Below are positions 1 to 8,767 of a stretch of DNA of 64,000 bases, in pieces. The DNA is from SCUB01 sp041918675 (GTDB lineage Bacteria > Pseudomonadota > Alphaproteobacteria > Rhizobiales > Xanthobacteraceae), in assembly GCA_041918675.1 (NCBI GenBank), contig JAYRVF010000001.1, forward strand, positions 62,001 to 126,000, in the 5' to 3' direction. The notes beneath the pieces were generated by a model. It was not told the origin of the DNA. It was given only the letters and a program-made list of their open reading frames with translations, and ran no database searches. A program made the translations under genes and the position numbers. The first letter of the stretch is position 1. Each line of letters opens with the position of its first letter.

Positions 1-492
1 CGCGGCGAGGGAGGCGTTGCCCCGCCACCAGACGAACAGCGGCGCGGCAAGGCTCGCTGTCAGCGCGGCGAGCGAGGACAGTCGCATCGCCGCCGCCATC
101 GCGAGCCAGACGCCGGCGAAGACCAGCGCCGCCGGCCAGCTAAGTCCGAGCGCGACGCCGATATAGGTCGCGACTCCCTTGCCGCCCTTGAACTGTAGCC
201 ACAACGGAAAGAGGTGGCCCAGAAACGCGCCGACCCCGGCGGCCATGGCCGCTTCGGCGCCATAGAAGCCGCCGATCAGGACGGCCGCCGTTCCCTTGAG
301 CATGTCGCCGGCGAGCGTCAGCGCGGCGAGGCCCTTGTTGCCGGTGCGCAGCACGTTGGTCGCGCCGATATTGCCCGAGCCGATGGTGCGCGGATCGCGC
401 GCGCCGTAAAGGCGCGTGACAATCAATCCGAATGGGATCGAGCCGAGCAGATAGCCGAGGACGAAGGAGGAGGGCAGGATGAGGGGCGACAT
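1..492 (-). CDS. plsY: Glycerol-3-phosphate acyltransferase PlsY, 3' end cut by window start
   Basis: Integral membrane enzyme that transfers acyl from acyl-phosphate to glycerol-3-phosphate, the first step of phospholipid synthesis. Reading the minus strand from the ATG at 492 gives 164 residues without a stop up to the window edge; family members are about 200 residues. Visible signatures are the SGNIGATNV loop (residues 39-47) and GHLFP followed by FKGGKGVAT (92-109), the conserved glycerol-phosphate/acyl-phosphate motifs, set among hydrophobic segments. It lies downstream of pyrB and the PyrC-like gene in the same direction, a common alphaproteobacterial order. A 52-bp imperfect palindrome lies between it and the PyrC-like gene. 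No clear Shine-Dalgarno precedes the ATG, so the start rests on homology. Confidence 0.93.
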   Translation of the reverse strand, partial: MSPLILPSSFVLGYLLGSIPFGLIVTRLYGARDPRTIGSGNIGATNVLRTGNKGLAALTLAGDMLKGTAAVLIGGFYGAEAAMAAGVGAFLGHLFPLWLQFKGGKGVATYIGVALGLSWPAALVFAGVWLAMAAAMRLSSLAALTASLAAPLFVWWRGNASLAA

Positions 493-540
493 GGCGGATC
501 GGTCCGTGGCGCGGTCGCGGCGGTGAGGAAGTGGCGCTAC

Positions 541-592
541 CCCCTCCTTTATCCTCTCCCTTTCAAGACGAGGAAAGAGGAAAGGTAAGGGG
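541..592. repeat. 52-bp imperfect palindromic intergenic element, copy 1
   Basis: CCCCTCCTTTATCCTCT (541-557) faces AGAGGAAAGGTAAGGGG (576-592) as an imperfect inverted repeat. Another 52-bp palindrome at 28047-28098 shares the CCCCTCCTTT core and the length. Both lie between genes, as expected for REP-like elements. Function unknown. Confidence 0.5.
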
Positions 593-694
593 CATGCGCG
601 CCGCCGCGCCGGAACTTTTCACGGTCCGCCCGAAAGGAGGGTTCAGCGAGGGGCCCAGCTCATTTGCGCGAAAGGCGAACGCCGCCGGCTTCGT

Positions 695-1996
695 CTACAC
701 CCGCTCGAACACGGTGCGGCCGGCGACGATCGTGCGCACGGCGCGGCCGGTGAACTTCGCCTCGTCGAAGGGCGTGTTCTTGCATTTCGATTTCAGGTCG
801 GCGGGGTCGAGCACCCATGGCGCGTCGAGATCGATGACGACGATGTCGGCGGGCGCGCCGGGCTTGAGCGTGCCGGCCGGAATGCCGAGAAGCTCGGCAG
901 GCCGCGTCGACATGGCGCGAATGAGCGCCGTCAGTTTGACCTCGTCATTGTGGACGAGGCGCAGGCCGGCGGCGAGCATGGTTTCGAGACCGACCGCGCC
1001 GGGCGCGGCCTCGGCGAAGGGCAGGCGCTTGGTCTCCACGTCCTGCGGATTGTGATCCGACATCAGCACGTCGATCAGGCCCGCGCCGACCGCCTCGATC
1101 ATCGCGACGCGATCGTCCTCGGCGCGCAGCGGCGGACAGGTCTTCAGGAAGGTCCGATAGGGGCCGATGTCGTTTTCGTTGAGCGAAACGTGATTGATCG
1201 AGGTCGAGGCGCTGACCATGAGGCCGGCGTCGCGCGCGCGGGCGAGGATGTCGAGCGACTCGCGGCAGGTGAGCGAGGCGGCGTGATAGCGCCCGCCCGT
1301 CAGCGCGACGAGGCGCGTATCGCGCTCGAGCATCACGGCCTCGGCCGCGCAAGGTACGCCGTGCAGGCCGAGCCGCGCGGCATATTCGCCCTCGTTCATG
1401 ACGCCGTCGCCGACCAGGCTCGGATCCTCGGTGTGGTGAACGATGAGGGCGTCGAAATCGCGCGCGTAGGTCAGCGCGCGGCGCATCACCTGCGCGTTGA
1501 CGACGCTCTTGTCGGCGTCGGTGAAGGCGACGGCGCCGGCCGCCTTGAGGAGGCCGATCTCGGTCATTTCCTCGCCGGCGAGTCCCTTGGTCAGCGCGGC
1601 CATCGGATGAATGTTGACGATCGCGGTGTCGCGCGCGCGCCGCAGCACGAAATCCACGGTCGCGGAATTGTCGATCGCCGGCTTGGTGTTGGGCTGGCAG
1701 ATGATGGTGGTGATGCCGCCGGCGGCGGCGGCCTGGCTCGCGGAGGCGAAGGTCTCGCGGTAGCTCGCGCCCGGTTCGCCGACGAAGGCGCGCATGTCGA
1801 CGAGGCCGGGGGCGACGACCTTGCCGGCGCAATTGACGATCTCGGTGCCCTCGGGAACGCCGGCCGCGCCGATGCCGCGCCGCGCGTCGCGGATGGCGCC
1901 ATCGACGATCAGAACGTCGCCGGGCCCGTCGAGATCGCGCGAGGGATCGATCAGGCGGGCGTTGGCGAGCAGGATCGGGCGTCGGTCGCTCAGCAT
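695..1996 (-). CDS. pyrC: Dihydroorotase-like protein (PyrC'), probably non-catalytic
   Basis: 433 residues, amidohydrolase fold, next to pyrB. The overall sequence is that of the type I dihydroorotase found beside aspartate transcarbamoylase. However, the metal-binding HxH that normally follows 'PGLxD' is replaced: residues 67-71 read DMRAF, and the downstream segment reads SDHNPQD rather than the TDHAPH type. Pseudo-dihydroorotases of this sort are known to be structural partners of PyrB in several bacteria, with catalysis done by another PyrC elsewhere. I infer the same here: a scaffold for the transcarbamoylase dodecamer. The stop is 203 bp from plsY and the start is 105 bp from the pyrB stop, consistent with one operon. 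Annotation pipelines usually call it dihydroorotase. Confidence 0.9.
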   Translation of the reverse strand: MLSDRRPILLANARLIDPSRDLDGPGDVLIVDGAIRDARRGIGAAGVPEGTEIVNCAGKVVAPGLVDMRAFVGEPGASYRETFASASQAAAAGGITTIICQPNTKPAIDNSATVDFVLRRARDTAIVNIHPMAALTKGLAGEEMTEIGLLKAAGAVAFTDADKSVVNAQVMRRALTYARDFDALIVHHTEDPSLVGDGVMNEGEYAARLGLHGVPCAAEAVMLERDTRLVALTGGRYHAASLTCRESLDILARARDAGLMVSASTSINHVSLNENDIGPYRTFLKTCPPLRAEDDRVAMIEAVGAGLIDVLMSDHNPQDVETKRLPFAEAAPGAVGLETMLAAGLRLVHNDEVKLTALIRAMSTRPAELLGIPAGTLKPGAPADIVVIDLDAPWVLDPADLKSKCKNTPFDEAKFTGRAVRTIVAGRTVFERV

Positions 1997-2101
1997 GGGG
2001 TGAAAGGCTCTTTCCCTGTCATCGTCCGCGCCGCGGTCCGCGCGCGCGCTTTTCTTGCGGCGAACTCCGTTCCGCCGCGACCTGGTCTCGGCGGGCTCGC
2101 C

Positions 2102-3055
2102 CTACGCATTGGGCAGATTGCGCGCCAGCGCCTCGAGCACCGCCATGCGCACCGCGACGCCCATCTCCACCTGTTCGCGAATGAGCGATTGCGGGCCGTC
2201 GGCCACCAGCGAGTCGATTTCGACGCCGCGATTCATCGGACCCGGATGCATGACGAGCGCGTCCGGCTTGGCGTAAGCGAGTTTCTTTTCGTCGAGACCG
2301 AAATAATGGAAATACTCCTGGCTCGACGGCACGAACGAGCCGACCATGCGTTCGCGCTGAAGGCGCAGCATCATGACGATGTCGGCGCCGTCGAGAGCCT
2401 CGCGCATGTCGCGCGTCACTTCCACGCCCATGCGCTCGATGCCGGGCGGCAGCAGCGTCGACGGCGCCACGACCCGCACCCGCGCGCCCATGGTGTTGAG
2501 CAGCAGGATGTTGGAGCGCGCCACGCGCGAATGCAGCACGTCGCCGCAGATCGCCACGATCAGGCCCTCCAGCCGCTTCTTGTTGCGCCGGATGGTGAGC
2601 GCGTCGAGCAGGGCCTGGGTCGGGTGTTCATGAGCGCCGTCGCCGGCGTTGACGACGGAGCCGTCGACCTTGCGCGCGAGCAGTTCGACCGCGCCGGAGG
2701 CGTGATGGCGCATGATCAGAATGTCGGGATGCATGGCGTTGAGCGTGACCGCGGTGTCGATCAGCGTCTCGCCCTTGCGCATGGAGGAGGAAGCCACCGA
2801 CATGTTCATGACGTCGGCGCCGAGGCGCTTGCCGGCGATCTCGAAGGACGCCTGGGTGCGCGTGGAAGCTTCGAAGAAAAGGTTGACCTGGGTGCGGCCG
2901 CGCAGCGTGGTGCGCTTTTTCTCGACCTGGCGGTTGAGCTCGACGAATTCCTCGGCGAGATCGAGCAGGCCGGCGATGTCGTCCCGCGAAAGCCCCTCGA
3001 TGCCGAGAAGGTGGCGGCGCGCGAGGACGAAGGACGATTTCGGGGCCGGGGTCAT
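2102..3055 (-). CDS. pyrB: Aspartate carbamoyltransferase catalytic subunit PyrB
   Basis: Condenses carbamoyl phosphate and aspartate to carbamoyl-aspartate, the committed step of pyrimidine synthesis. From the ATG at 3055 the protein has 317 residues, the usual length. The carbamoyl-phosphate motif STRT (64-67) is followed by the GDGAHEHPTQAL motif (138-149) and, near the C-terminus, HPGPMNRG. An in-frame upstream ATG at 3214 would add 53 residues that look non-coding, so I reject it. It forms an operon with the PyrC-like partner downstream. The divergent neighbour (aidB-like, from 3180) leaves only 124 bp for both promoters. Confidence 0.96.
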   Translation of the reverse strand: MTPAPKSSFVLARRHLLGIEGLSRDDIAGLLDLAEEFVELNRQVEKKRTTLRGRTQVNLFFEASTRTQASFEIAGKRLGADVMNMSVASSSMRKGETLIDTAVTLNAMHPDILIMRHHASGAVELLARKVDGSVVNAGDGAHEHPTQALLDALTIRRNKKRLEGLIVAICGDVLHSRVARSNILLLNTMGARVRVVAPSTLLPPGIERMGVEVTRDMREALDGADIVMMLRLQRERMVGSFVPSSQEYFHYFGLDEKKLAYAKPDALVMHPGPMNRGVEIDSLVADGPQSLIREQVEMGVAVRMAVLEALARNLPNA

Positions 3056-3179
3056 TAAAGGAGGTTCTATAGGCCAGTCGGCCCGCGCCCGGCAAGGGTC
3101 GATTTCGCCGGACGTGACATTTCCACCAGCATGGTAATCTCGGCGCGATTTCTCCGCTCCGGGATCGAGGAATTCGCCC

Positions 3180-4826
3180 ATGCGTTCGTCGTTCGAGACC
3201 CACGAGGTCTTCAACCAGTCGCCGCCCTACGAGGACGTCGATCTTTTCGCCGCCGACCGGCCGCTCGCGGAGGCGGTCGCGGCCAATGGGGCCGGGAGCG
3301 CCGCCGCCGAGCTTGCCGATTTCGGGCGCCTGTGGGGGTCGGCGGCGATGATGGCGCGCGGGCGCGAGGCGAATGTGAGCCCGCCCCGGCTCGCCGCGTT
3401 TGATCCGCGCGGCTTTCGCCGCGACGGCGTCGAATTCCATCCCGCCTATCACGAATTGATGGCCGAGAGCGCGCGCGCCGGGCTGCATAACGGCACGTGG
3501 ACCGGCGAGGGCGCCCGCGCGGGCGCGCCGGCGGAGGTCGTCCGCGCCGCGAAATTCTACATGGCCGCGCAGATCGAGTGTGGGCATCTGTGTCCGATTA
3601 CCATGACGCGGGCGGCGATCGCGCCGATCACGCGGGAGCCGGCGCTGCTCGCCGAGGTGATGCCGCGCGTGGCCACGCGCGCCTACGATCCGGACTTCCG
3701 GCCCTGGCGCGACAAGCGCGGCATGACCATCGGCATGGGCATGACCGAGAAACAGGGCGGCACCGACGTGCGCGCGAATTCGACGCGCGCCACGCGCGAG
3801 GGCGACGCCTATCGGCTCACCGGCCATAAATGGTTCATGTCCGCGCCGATGTGCGACGCCTTTCTCGTGCTGGCGCAAGCCGAAGGCGGGCTCACCTGCT
3901 TCTTCATGCCGCGTTTCGAGCCGGACGGGCGCGTCAACGGCCTGCGCGTCCAGCGACTGAAGGACAAGCTCGGCAACCGCTCCAACGCCTCCTCCGAGGT
4001 GGAATTCGTCGAGGCCCATGCCGTGCGCGTCGGCGAGGAGGGACGCGGCGTGCCCACGATCATCGAAATGGTGCAGCTCACGCGGCTCGATTGCGCTCTC
4101 GCCTCGGCCGGGCTGATGCGCGCCGGTCTGGCGCAGGCGCTCAATCACACCCGGCACCGAAGCGTTTTCCAGAAGCATCTCGCCGATCAGCCGCTGATGC
4201 GCTCGGTGCTCGCCGACATGGCGCTGCAGGTCGAGGCGACGACGGCGCTGGTGACGCGGCTCGCGCGCGCTTTCGATCTGGCCGCCAGCGACCCGCGCGA
4301 GGCGATCCGCGCGCGCGTGCTGACGCCGGCGGTCAAATATTGGGTCTGCAAGGCGGCGCCCGGATTTCTCCACGAGGCGATGGAGTGCCTCGGCGGCAAC
4401 GGCTACACCGAGGAGGGCCCGCTCGCGCGCCATTATCGCGAGGCGCCGGTCAACGCGATCTGGGAGGGGTCCGGCAACGTCATGTGTCTCGACGTGCTGC
4501 GCGCGATCGCGCGCGAGGGCGAAGCGACGCGCGCGCTCATCGGCGAATTGGCCGGCGAAGCCAGAGGGCTTCCGGGCGTCGAATCCACGGTCGCGCGCGT
4601 CGGCGCGAGCCTGACGCGGCCAAGCGCGGAGGCCGGCGCGCGCGCATCGGTCGAACTGGTGGCGACGCTCGCGGCCGCCGCCGCGCTCAACGCGACCGCG
4701 CCGGAGATCGCGGAGGTTTTCGCGCGCGCGCGCCTCGCCGATCCGCGCGGGCAATTCTACGGCGCCGCCGACATCACGGAAACAAACGCGCGCCGTCTGA
4801 CGGACCGCGCGCTGGCGCCGGCCTGA
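3180..4826 (+). CDS. aidB: AidB-family acyl-CoA dehydrogenase
   Basis: 548 residues, the length of the AidB subgroup (longer than ordinary acyl-CoA dehydrogenases). The N-terminus has the AidB-like 'ETHEVFNQSPPYEDVDLF' stretch. The flavin/substrate signature GMTEKQGGTDVRAN lies near residues 180-193 and the C-terminal AIWEGSGNVM motif near 423. In E. coli AidB is induced by alkylating agents, binds FAD and DNA, and protects against methylation damage; the physiological substrate is unsettled. No Ada operator or ada gene is visible here, so induction by alkylation is only inferred from the family. Convergent with the AEC permease gene, with an 18-bp gap between stops. Confidence 0.9.
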   Translation: MRSSFETHEVFNQSPPYEDVDLFAADRPLAEAVAANGAGSAAAELADFGRLWGSAAMMARGREANVSPPRLAAFDPRGFRRDGVEFHPAYHELMAESARAGLHNGTWTGEGARAGAPAEVVRAAKFYMAAQIECGHLCPITMTRAAIAPITREPALLAEVMPRVATRAYDPDFRPWRDKRGMTIGMGMTEKQGGTDVRANSTRATREGDAYRLTGHKWFMSAPMCDAFLVLAQAEGGLTCFFMPRFEPDGRVNGLRVQRLKDKLGNRSNASSEVEFVEAHAVRVGEEGRGVPTIIEMVQLTRLDCALASAGLMRAGLAQALNHTRHRSVFQKHLADQPLMRSVLADMALQVEATTALVTRLARAFDLAASDPREAIRARVLTPAVKYWVCKAAPGFLHEAMECLGGNGYTEEGPLARHYREAPVNAIWEGSGNVMCLDVLRAIAREGEATRALIGELAGEARGLPGVESTVARVGASLTRPSAEAGARASVELVATLAAAAALNATAPEIAEVFARARLADPRGQFYGAADITETNARRLTDRALAPA

Positions 4827-4844
4827 TCCGGTCGGCCGGGTCGG

Positions 4845-5777
4845 TCAGGCGAGCGTCGTCAGCGCGATGACGAGCGGCATCGTCGCCGCCGCGACGATGG
4901 TCTGCAGCGTGATGATCTGGGCCATGAAGGGCGCGTCGCCGCCGAGTTGACGCGCGAGTACGAAGGCGCTCGACGCCGTCGGCACCGAGGCGCAGATCGC
5001 CACGACGACAAGGCCGGTGCCGCTCAGGCCAAAGATCATCCCGAGCGTGACGGCGAAGATCGGCATCAAGGCGAGCTTGAGGGCCGTGGCGAGCCATGCA
5101 GCCGGAAGCGGCCGCAGGATTCCTTCCATCCGCAGGCCCGCGCCCACCACCATCAGCCCGAGCGCGAGCGAGGAGCGGCCGAGCGTATCCAGGAAGGTGG
5201 CCACGACCTTCGGCACCGGCGCCTGCGTCACGTTGAGCAGGACACCGGCGGCGCACGACCAGATGAACGGATTGCGCAGGATGGTGAGCGCGACGACGCC
5301 CCAGCGCGTCGGTCCGGGCGAGGCGAAATGCGCCAGCACGGCGACATTGATCACGTTCAGCAGCGGGATCATCGCGACCATGGCGACGGAAGCGAGCGCC
5401 AGGCCCTCGTCGCCGTGCAGGTTGCTCGCCACCGCGAGCGCGACGAAGGTCTGCCAGCGCGTCGCGCCCTGAAACAAAGAGGAGAAGGCGGGGCCGCCGA
5501 GCCCGCCTCTTTTGGACAGGATCGGCCATAGCGCGAGGCATAGCGCCGCCATCGCCACGACCGACAGCGTCAGCGCCCCGCCGACGCGGCCGAACGGCAC
5601 GCCCATGAAGTCGGCCCGCATCAACGTCTCGATGAGCAAGGCCGGGATCAGCACGAAATAGGTGATCTGCTCGACGCCGTGCCATTCCGCCTCGCCCGGC
5701 AGCAGCGTGCGCCGCAACGCCGCGCCGGCGGCGATCAGCATGAACACGGGCGCGAGCGCGCCGAGCACCGCGCTCAT
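4845..5777 (-). CDS. AEC (auxin efflux carrier) family permease
   Basis: 310 residues that are nearly all hydrophobic, with about ten predicted membrane segments in two halves, as in the bile-acid/auxin-carrier fold. Families of this type export or import small organic acids (malate, malonate, auxin-like compounds); the substrate cannot be read from the sequence. The ATG at 5777 overlaps the stop of ruvX by four bases (ATGA), which implies translational coupling and fixes the start. A longer in-frame extension upstream (to 6221) is Arg-rich and non-coding in character because it is the other frame of ruvX. Confidence 0.88.
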   Translation of the reverse strand: MSAVLGALAPVFMLIAAGAALRRTLLPGEAEWHGVEQITYFVLIPALLIETLMRADFMGVPFGRVGGALTLSVVAMAALCLALWPILSKRGGLGGPAFSSLFQGATRWQTFVALAVASNLHGDEGLALASVAMVAMIPLLNVINVAVLAHFASPGPTRWGVVALTILRNPFIWSCAAGVLLNVTQAPVPKVVATFLDTLGRSSLALGLMVVGAGLRMEGILRPLPAAWLATALKLALMPIFAVTLGMIFGLSGTGLVVVAICASVPTASSAFVLARQLGGDAPFMAQIITLQTIVAAATMPLVIALTTLA

Positions 5778-6277
5778 GCCGGCCGGCCTCCGTTCAGCCG
5801 CGCGAGCCGATCGAGCGCGCCCTGCAAAATGAAGATCGCCGCGTGCTCGTCGATCACGCGCGCCCGGTTCGCCCGGCTGACGTCGGCGGCGATCAGCTCG
5901 CGCTCGACGGCGGCGGTCGAGAGTCGCTCGTCCCACAGGGCGATCGCATGCGGCGTGAGCTTGGCGAGATTGCGCGCGAAGGCGCGTGTCGCCTGCGCGC
6001 GCCGTCCCTCGCTGCCGTCCATGTTGACCGGAAGCCCGATGACGAAACCGCGCGCGTCGCGTTCGGCGGCGAGCTTGAGCAGGTGGGCCGAATCGGTCCC
6101 GAAATTCTTGCGGCGGATCGTTTCGACCCCGGTCGCCACGCGCCGATCGGGATCGGAGACCGCGACGCCCACGGTTTTCTCGCCAAGGTCGAGGCCGATC
6201 AGCGCGCCACGCGCCGGCCAATGGGCGGCGGCTTCGACGAGCGGGGCGACGAACGCGGGCATAAGGCTGCCTAGCAT
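5774..6277 (-). CDS. ruvX: Putative pre-16S rRNA nuclease YqgF/RuvX
   Basis: 167 residues with the RNase H-like fold of the YqgF family. Visible motifs are GLDLGEKTVGVAVSD (first catalytic Asp), GLPVNMDGSEG, DERLST and the C-terminal DEHAAIFILQ with the last acidic residues. Members mature the 5' end of 16S rRNA and were earlier proposed as alternative Holliday-junction resolvases. The first ATG is at 6277; a second ATG at 6262 is also possible because the first residues are poorly conserved. It shares a four-base overlap with the AEC permease and is divergent from gatC. Confidence 0.93.
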   Translation of the reverse strand: MLGSLMPAFVAPLVEAAAHWPARGALIGLDLGEKTVGVAVSDPDRRVATGVETIRRKNFGTDSAHLLKLAAERDARGFVIGLPVNMDGSEGRRAQATRAFARNLAKLTPHAIALWDERLSTAAVERELIAADVSRANRARVIDEHAAIFILQGALDRLARLNGGRPA

Positions 6278-6484
6278 GGGCTCACGCCGGCGGCAAAGCG
6301 CGCCGCGCCGCGCGAACGCGGCGCCGGCATGCGCGTCCCGCGAGGCAGGCCGAGGCGCTCTCCCTCGCGCGGGCGCTTGCCATGGCCCAATCGATACGGG
6401 TCCCGCGACGCCGGGTCTTGCCGGTCCGCGCGCCCCTGGCTGAAATTGAGGCTGCCGGCGCGCCTTGGCGCTGCTTGGCGCGGG

Positions 6485-6513
6485 TTGCGGCGCAAAAGCC
6501 GGGTCTGCTATAG
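6485..6513 (+). promoter_or_regulatory. Candidate sigma-70-type promoter of the gatC operon
   Basis: TTGCGG (6485-6490) and CTATAG (6508-6513) are separated by 17 bp, a typical alphaproteobacterial housekeeping promoter arrangement. It lies in the 334-bp gap between ruvX and gatC, about 98 bp before the gatC ATG. The rest of the gap shows nothing else I can name. Confidence 0.5.
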
Positions 6514-6611
6514 GGCGCGCGGCACATTATATTAGTATGACGCGGCGGCCGGACCGGTCGCGCGGGTCAATTCCTGGGCACCCGTCCGGGAAGCTCATGA
6601 GGACATCCGTC

Positions 6612-6899
6612 ATGTCGGTCGATGCCGCCACCGTCCGCCGCATCGCGCATCTGGCGCGTATCGCCGTCAAGGACGAGGAAATCGATCATCTCAAGGGCGA
6701 GCTCAACGCCATCCTTGCGTTCGTCGAGCAACTCGGCGAAGTCGATGTCGAGGGCGTCGAGCCGATGACCTCGGTAACGCCCATGGCCATGAAGAAGCGC
6801 GCCGATGTCGTCGACGACGGCGACAACGCCGATGCGGTGGTCGCCAACGCGCCGGCGTCGGAGGATCACTTCTTCCTGGTGCCGAAGGTCGTCGAATAG
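6612..6899 (+). CDS. gatC: Asp/Glu-tRNA amidotransferase subunit C
   Basis: 95 residues from the ATG at 6612; an upstream in-frame ATG at 6465 would add a non-conserved Arg-rich stretch. GatC tethers GatA and GatB in the complex that converts Glu-tRNA(Gln) and Asp-tRNA(Asn) to Gln- and Asn-tRNA. The family pattern is clear: VRRIAHLARIAV at the start, then 'GELNAILAFVEQL', 'VEPMTSV', and an acidic tail ending 'FFLVPKVVE'. It heads the gat cluster; a 66-residue gene follows after 21 bp and then gatA. Confidence 0.95.
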   Translation: MSVDAATVRRIAHLARIAVKDEEIDHLKGELNAILAFVEQLGEVDVEGVEPMTSVTPMAMKKRADVVDDGDNADAVVANAPASEDHFFLVPKVVE

Positions 6900-6920
6900 T
6901 TTCGCGCCGGGAGAAAGCCG

Positions 6921-7121
6921 ATGTGTCTTCTGTGCGACGACGAGGCGGCCTACCGGGCCTACATGGCCTATCTCGACGCGATCGAGCAACAGGGCGGCGA
7001 TCCCGATCTCGACAAGGCGATGGAAGCCGCGCTCGAGGTCGTGGCTCGCGACGACAAGGCGAAGGCCGCCCGATCGGCCGATCCGCTCGCTCAATTCCAA
7101 TGTGATCCGGTGGACGAATGA
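6921..7121 (+). CDS. Small CxxC protein of unknown function between gatC and gatA
   Basis: 66 residues, not a family I can name with certainty. It begins MCLLCDDE, so a CxxC pair sits at residues 2-5, followed by an amphipathic, acidic helix-rich body ('AYMAYLDAIEQQGGDPDLDKAM'). GGGAGAAA lies just upstream as ribosome-binding site. The stop overlaps the gatA start by four bases (ATGA), so the gene is translated and coupled to gatA. Its place inside the gat operon suggests a role linked to tRNA amidation or metal/redox sensing, but that is inference only. Confidence 0.75.
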   Translation: MCLLCDDEAAYRAYMAYLDAIEQQGGDPDLDKAMEAALEVVARDDKAKAARSADPLAQFQCDPVDE

Positions 7122-8593
7122 CAGACTTGACGTCCCTGACGCTCGCCGAGGCGCGCGACGGCCTCGCCAGCAAATCCTTCACGGCGGTCGAACTCGCCGA
7201 CGCCCATCTTGCCGCCATGGAACGGGCGCGCGTGCTCAACGCCTATGTGCTGGAAACGCCCGAACATGCCCGCGAGACGGCGCGGGCGGCCGACGCGGCG
7301 CTGGCCAAGGGCGAGGGCGGGCCGCTTGCCGGCATTCCGCTCGGCATCAAGGAGATGTTCGCGACCAAGGGCGTGCGCACGACGGCGTGTTCGAAGATCC
7401 TTTCGAATTTCGTGCCGCATTATGAGTCCACGGTCACCTCGCGGCTATGGCGCGACGGCGCGGTCATGCTCGGCAAGCTCAACAACGACGAATTCGCCAT
7501 GGGTTCGTCGAACGAGACCTCTGCGTTCGGGCCGGTGGTATCGCCATGGCGGCGCAAGGGATCGGAAGCAAGGCTGGTGCCGGGCGGGTCCTCGGGCGGA
7601 TCGGCGGCCGCGGTCGCGGCCAATCTCTGCCTCGGTGCGACCGGCACCGACACCGGCGGCTCGATCCGCCAGCCCGCGGCCTTCACCGGCATCGTCGGCA
7701 TCAAGCCGACTTATGGCCGTTGTTCGCGCTGGGGAATCGTGGCGTTCGCGTCCTCGCTCGATCAGGCCGGGCCCTTCGCGCGCACGGTGCGCGACACAGC
7801 CATTTTGCTGCGCTCGATGGCGGGCCACGACCCGAAGGACACCACCTCGGCCGATCGTCCGGTGCCGGACTACGAGGCGGCGGTCGGCAAGTCGATCAAG
7901 GGCATGAAGATCGGCATCCCGAAGGAATATCGCGTCGAGGGCATGTCGGAGGAGATCGAGGCGCTCTGGCGCAAGGGCGCCGACTACCTCAAGGCGGCCG
8001 GCGCCGAGCTCGTCGACGTGTCGCTGCCGCACACCAAATACGCGCTGCCCGCCTATTACATCGTCGCGCCGGCGGAAGCCTCGTCGAATCTGGCGCGCTA
8101 TGACGGCGTGCGCTTCGGCCTGCGCGTGCCGGGACGCGACATCATCGACATGTATGAAAAGACGCGGGCCGAAGGCTTCGGGGCGGAAGTGCGCCGCCGC
8201 ATCATGATCGGCACCTATGTGCTCTCCGCCGGCTATTACGACGCCTATTACCGGCGGGCGCAGCAGGTGCGCACGCTCATCAAGAAGGATTTCGAGGACT
8301 GCTTCGCCAAGGGCGTGAGCGCGATTCTCGCGCCGGCGACGCCCTCGGCCGCCTTCGGCATCGGCGAGATGACGTCGGCCGATCCGGTGGAGATGTATCT
8401 GAACGACGTGTTCACGGTGACGGTGAACATGGCGGGCCTGCCGGGCATCTCGGTCCCGGGCGGAACCGACACGCAAGGATTGCCGCTCGGGCTGCAATTG
8501 ATCGGCCGCCCCTTTGACGAGGAAACGTTGTTTTCGCTCGGGCAGGTGATCGAGCAAGCGGCCGGGCGGTTTACGCCGGCGAAGTGGTGGTAG
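7118..8593 (+). CDS. gatA: Asp/Glu-tRNA amidotransferase subunit A
   Basis: 491 residues. Amidase-signature enzyme that frees ammonia from glutamine for the GatCAB transamidation. The Ser-cisSer-Lys triad is visible: Lys78 in GIPLGIKEM, the GGSSGGS loop at 156-162, and Ser183 in GTDTGGSIRQPA. The start overlaps the preceding small gene (ATGA). In this window gatA is not directly followed by gatB: a lipoprotein gene and a toxin-antitoxin pair, about 2.5 kb in all, separate them. Confidence 0.97.
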   Translation: MTDLTSLTLAEARDGLASKSFTAVELADAHLAAMERARVLNAYVLETPEHARETARAADAALAKGEGGPLAGIPLGIKEMFATKGVRTTACSKILSNFVPHYESTVTSRLWRDGAVMLGKLNNDEFAMGSSNETSAFGPVVSPWRRKGSEARLVPGGSSGGSAAAVAANLCLGATGTDTGGSIRQPAAFTGIVGIKPTYGRCSRWGIVAFASSLDQAGPFARTVRDTAILLRSMAGHDPKDTTSADRPVPDYEAAVGKSIKGMKIGIPKEYRVEGMSEEIEALWRKGADYLKAAGAELVDVSLPHTKYALPAYYIVAPAEASSNLARYDGVRFGLRVPGRDIIDMYEKTRAEGFGAEVRRRIMIGTYVLSAGYYDAYYRRAQQVRTLIKKDFEDCFAKGVSAILAPATPSAAFGIGEMTSADPVEMYLNDVFTVTVNMAGLPGISVPGGTDTQGLPLGLQLIGRPFDEETLFSLGQVIEQAAGRFTPAKWW

Positions 8594-8767
8594 GGCTTCG
8601 CCGACCGCGAGCCTCGCGGCCAAGGCATCGCGGTCTTCTTTCCGGCAAACCGCGACGTTAACCTTCTTGCGATCGCGGCCTGAATGCGGCCGCATCGGCG
8701 GATCGTGCGCTTGACGCCCAATATCTTAAGAATGGATAAATACCGGGTTTCCCCGGAGAGGCCGGCC

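Noticed and set aside
950..3058. Open frame of 702 codons on the plus strand
   Set aside because: It lies antisense to pyrC' and pyrB; its His/Arg/Gly-rich composition is the usual antisense shadow of high-GC genes and no family matches.
3053..3075. AAAGGAGG as a ribosome-binding site near 3057
   Set aside because: It is on the plus strand directly before no start codon; on the minus strand, where pyrB starts, it is the complement and cannot act.
2628..4754. 708-codon minus-strand frame
   Set aside because: Antisense to the AidB-like gene, then running through the pyrB end in a wrong frame; Arg-rich, no domains.
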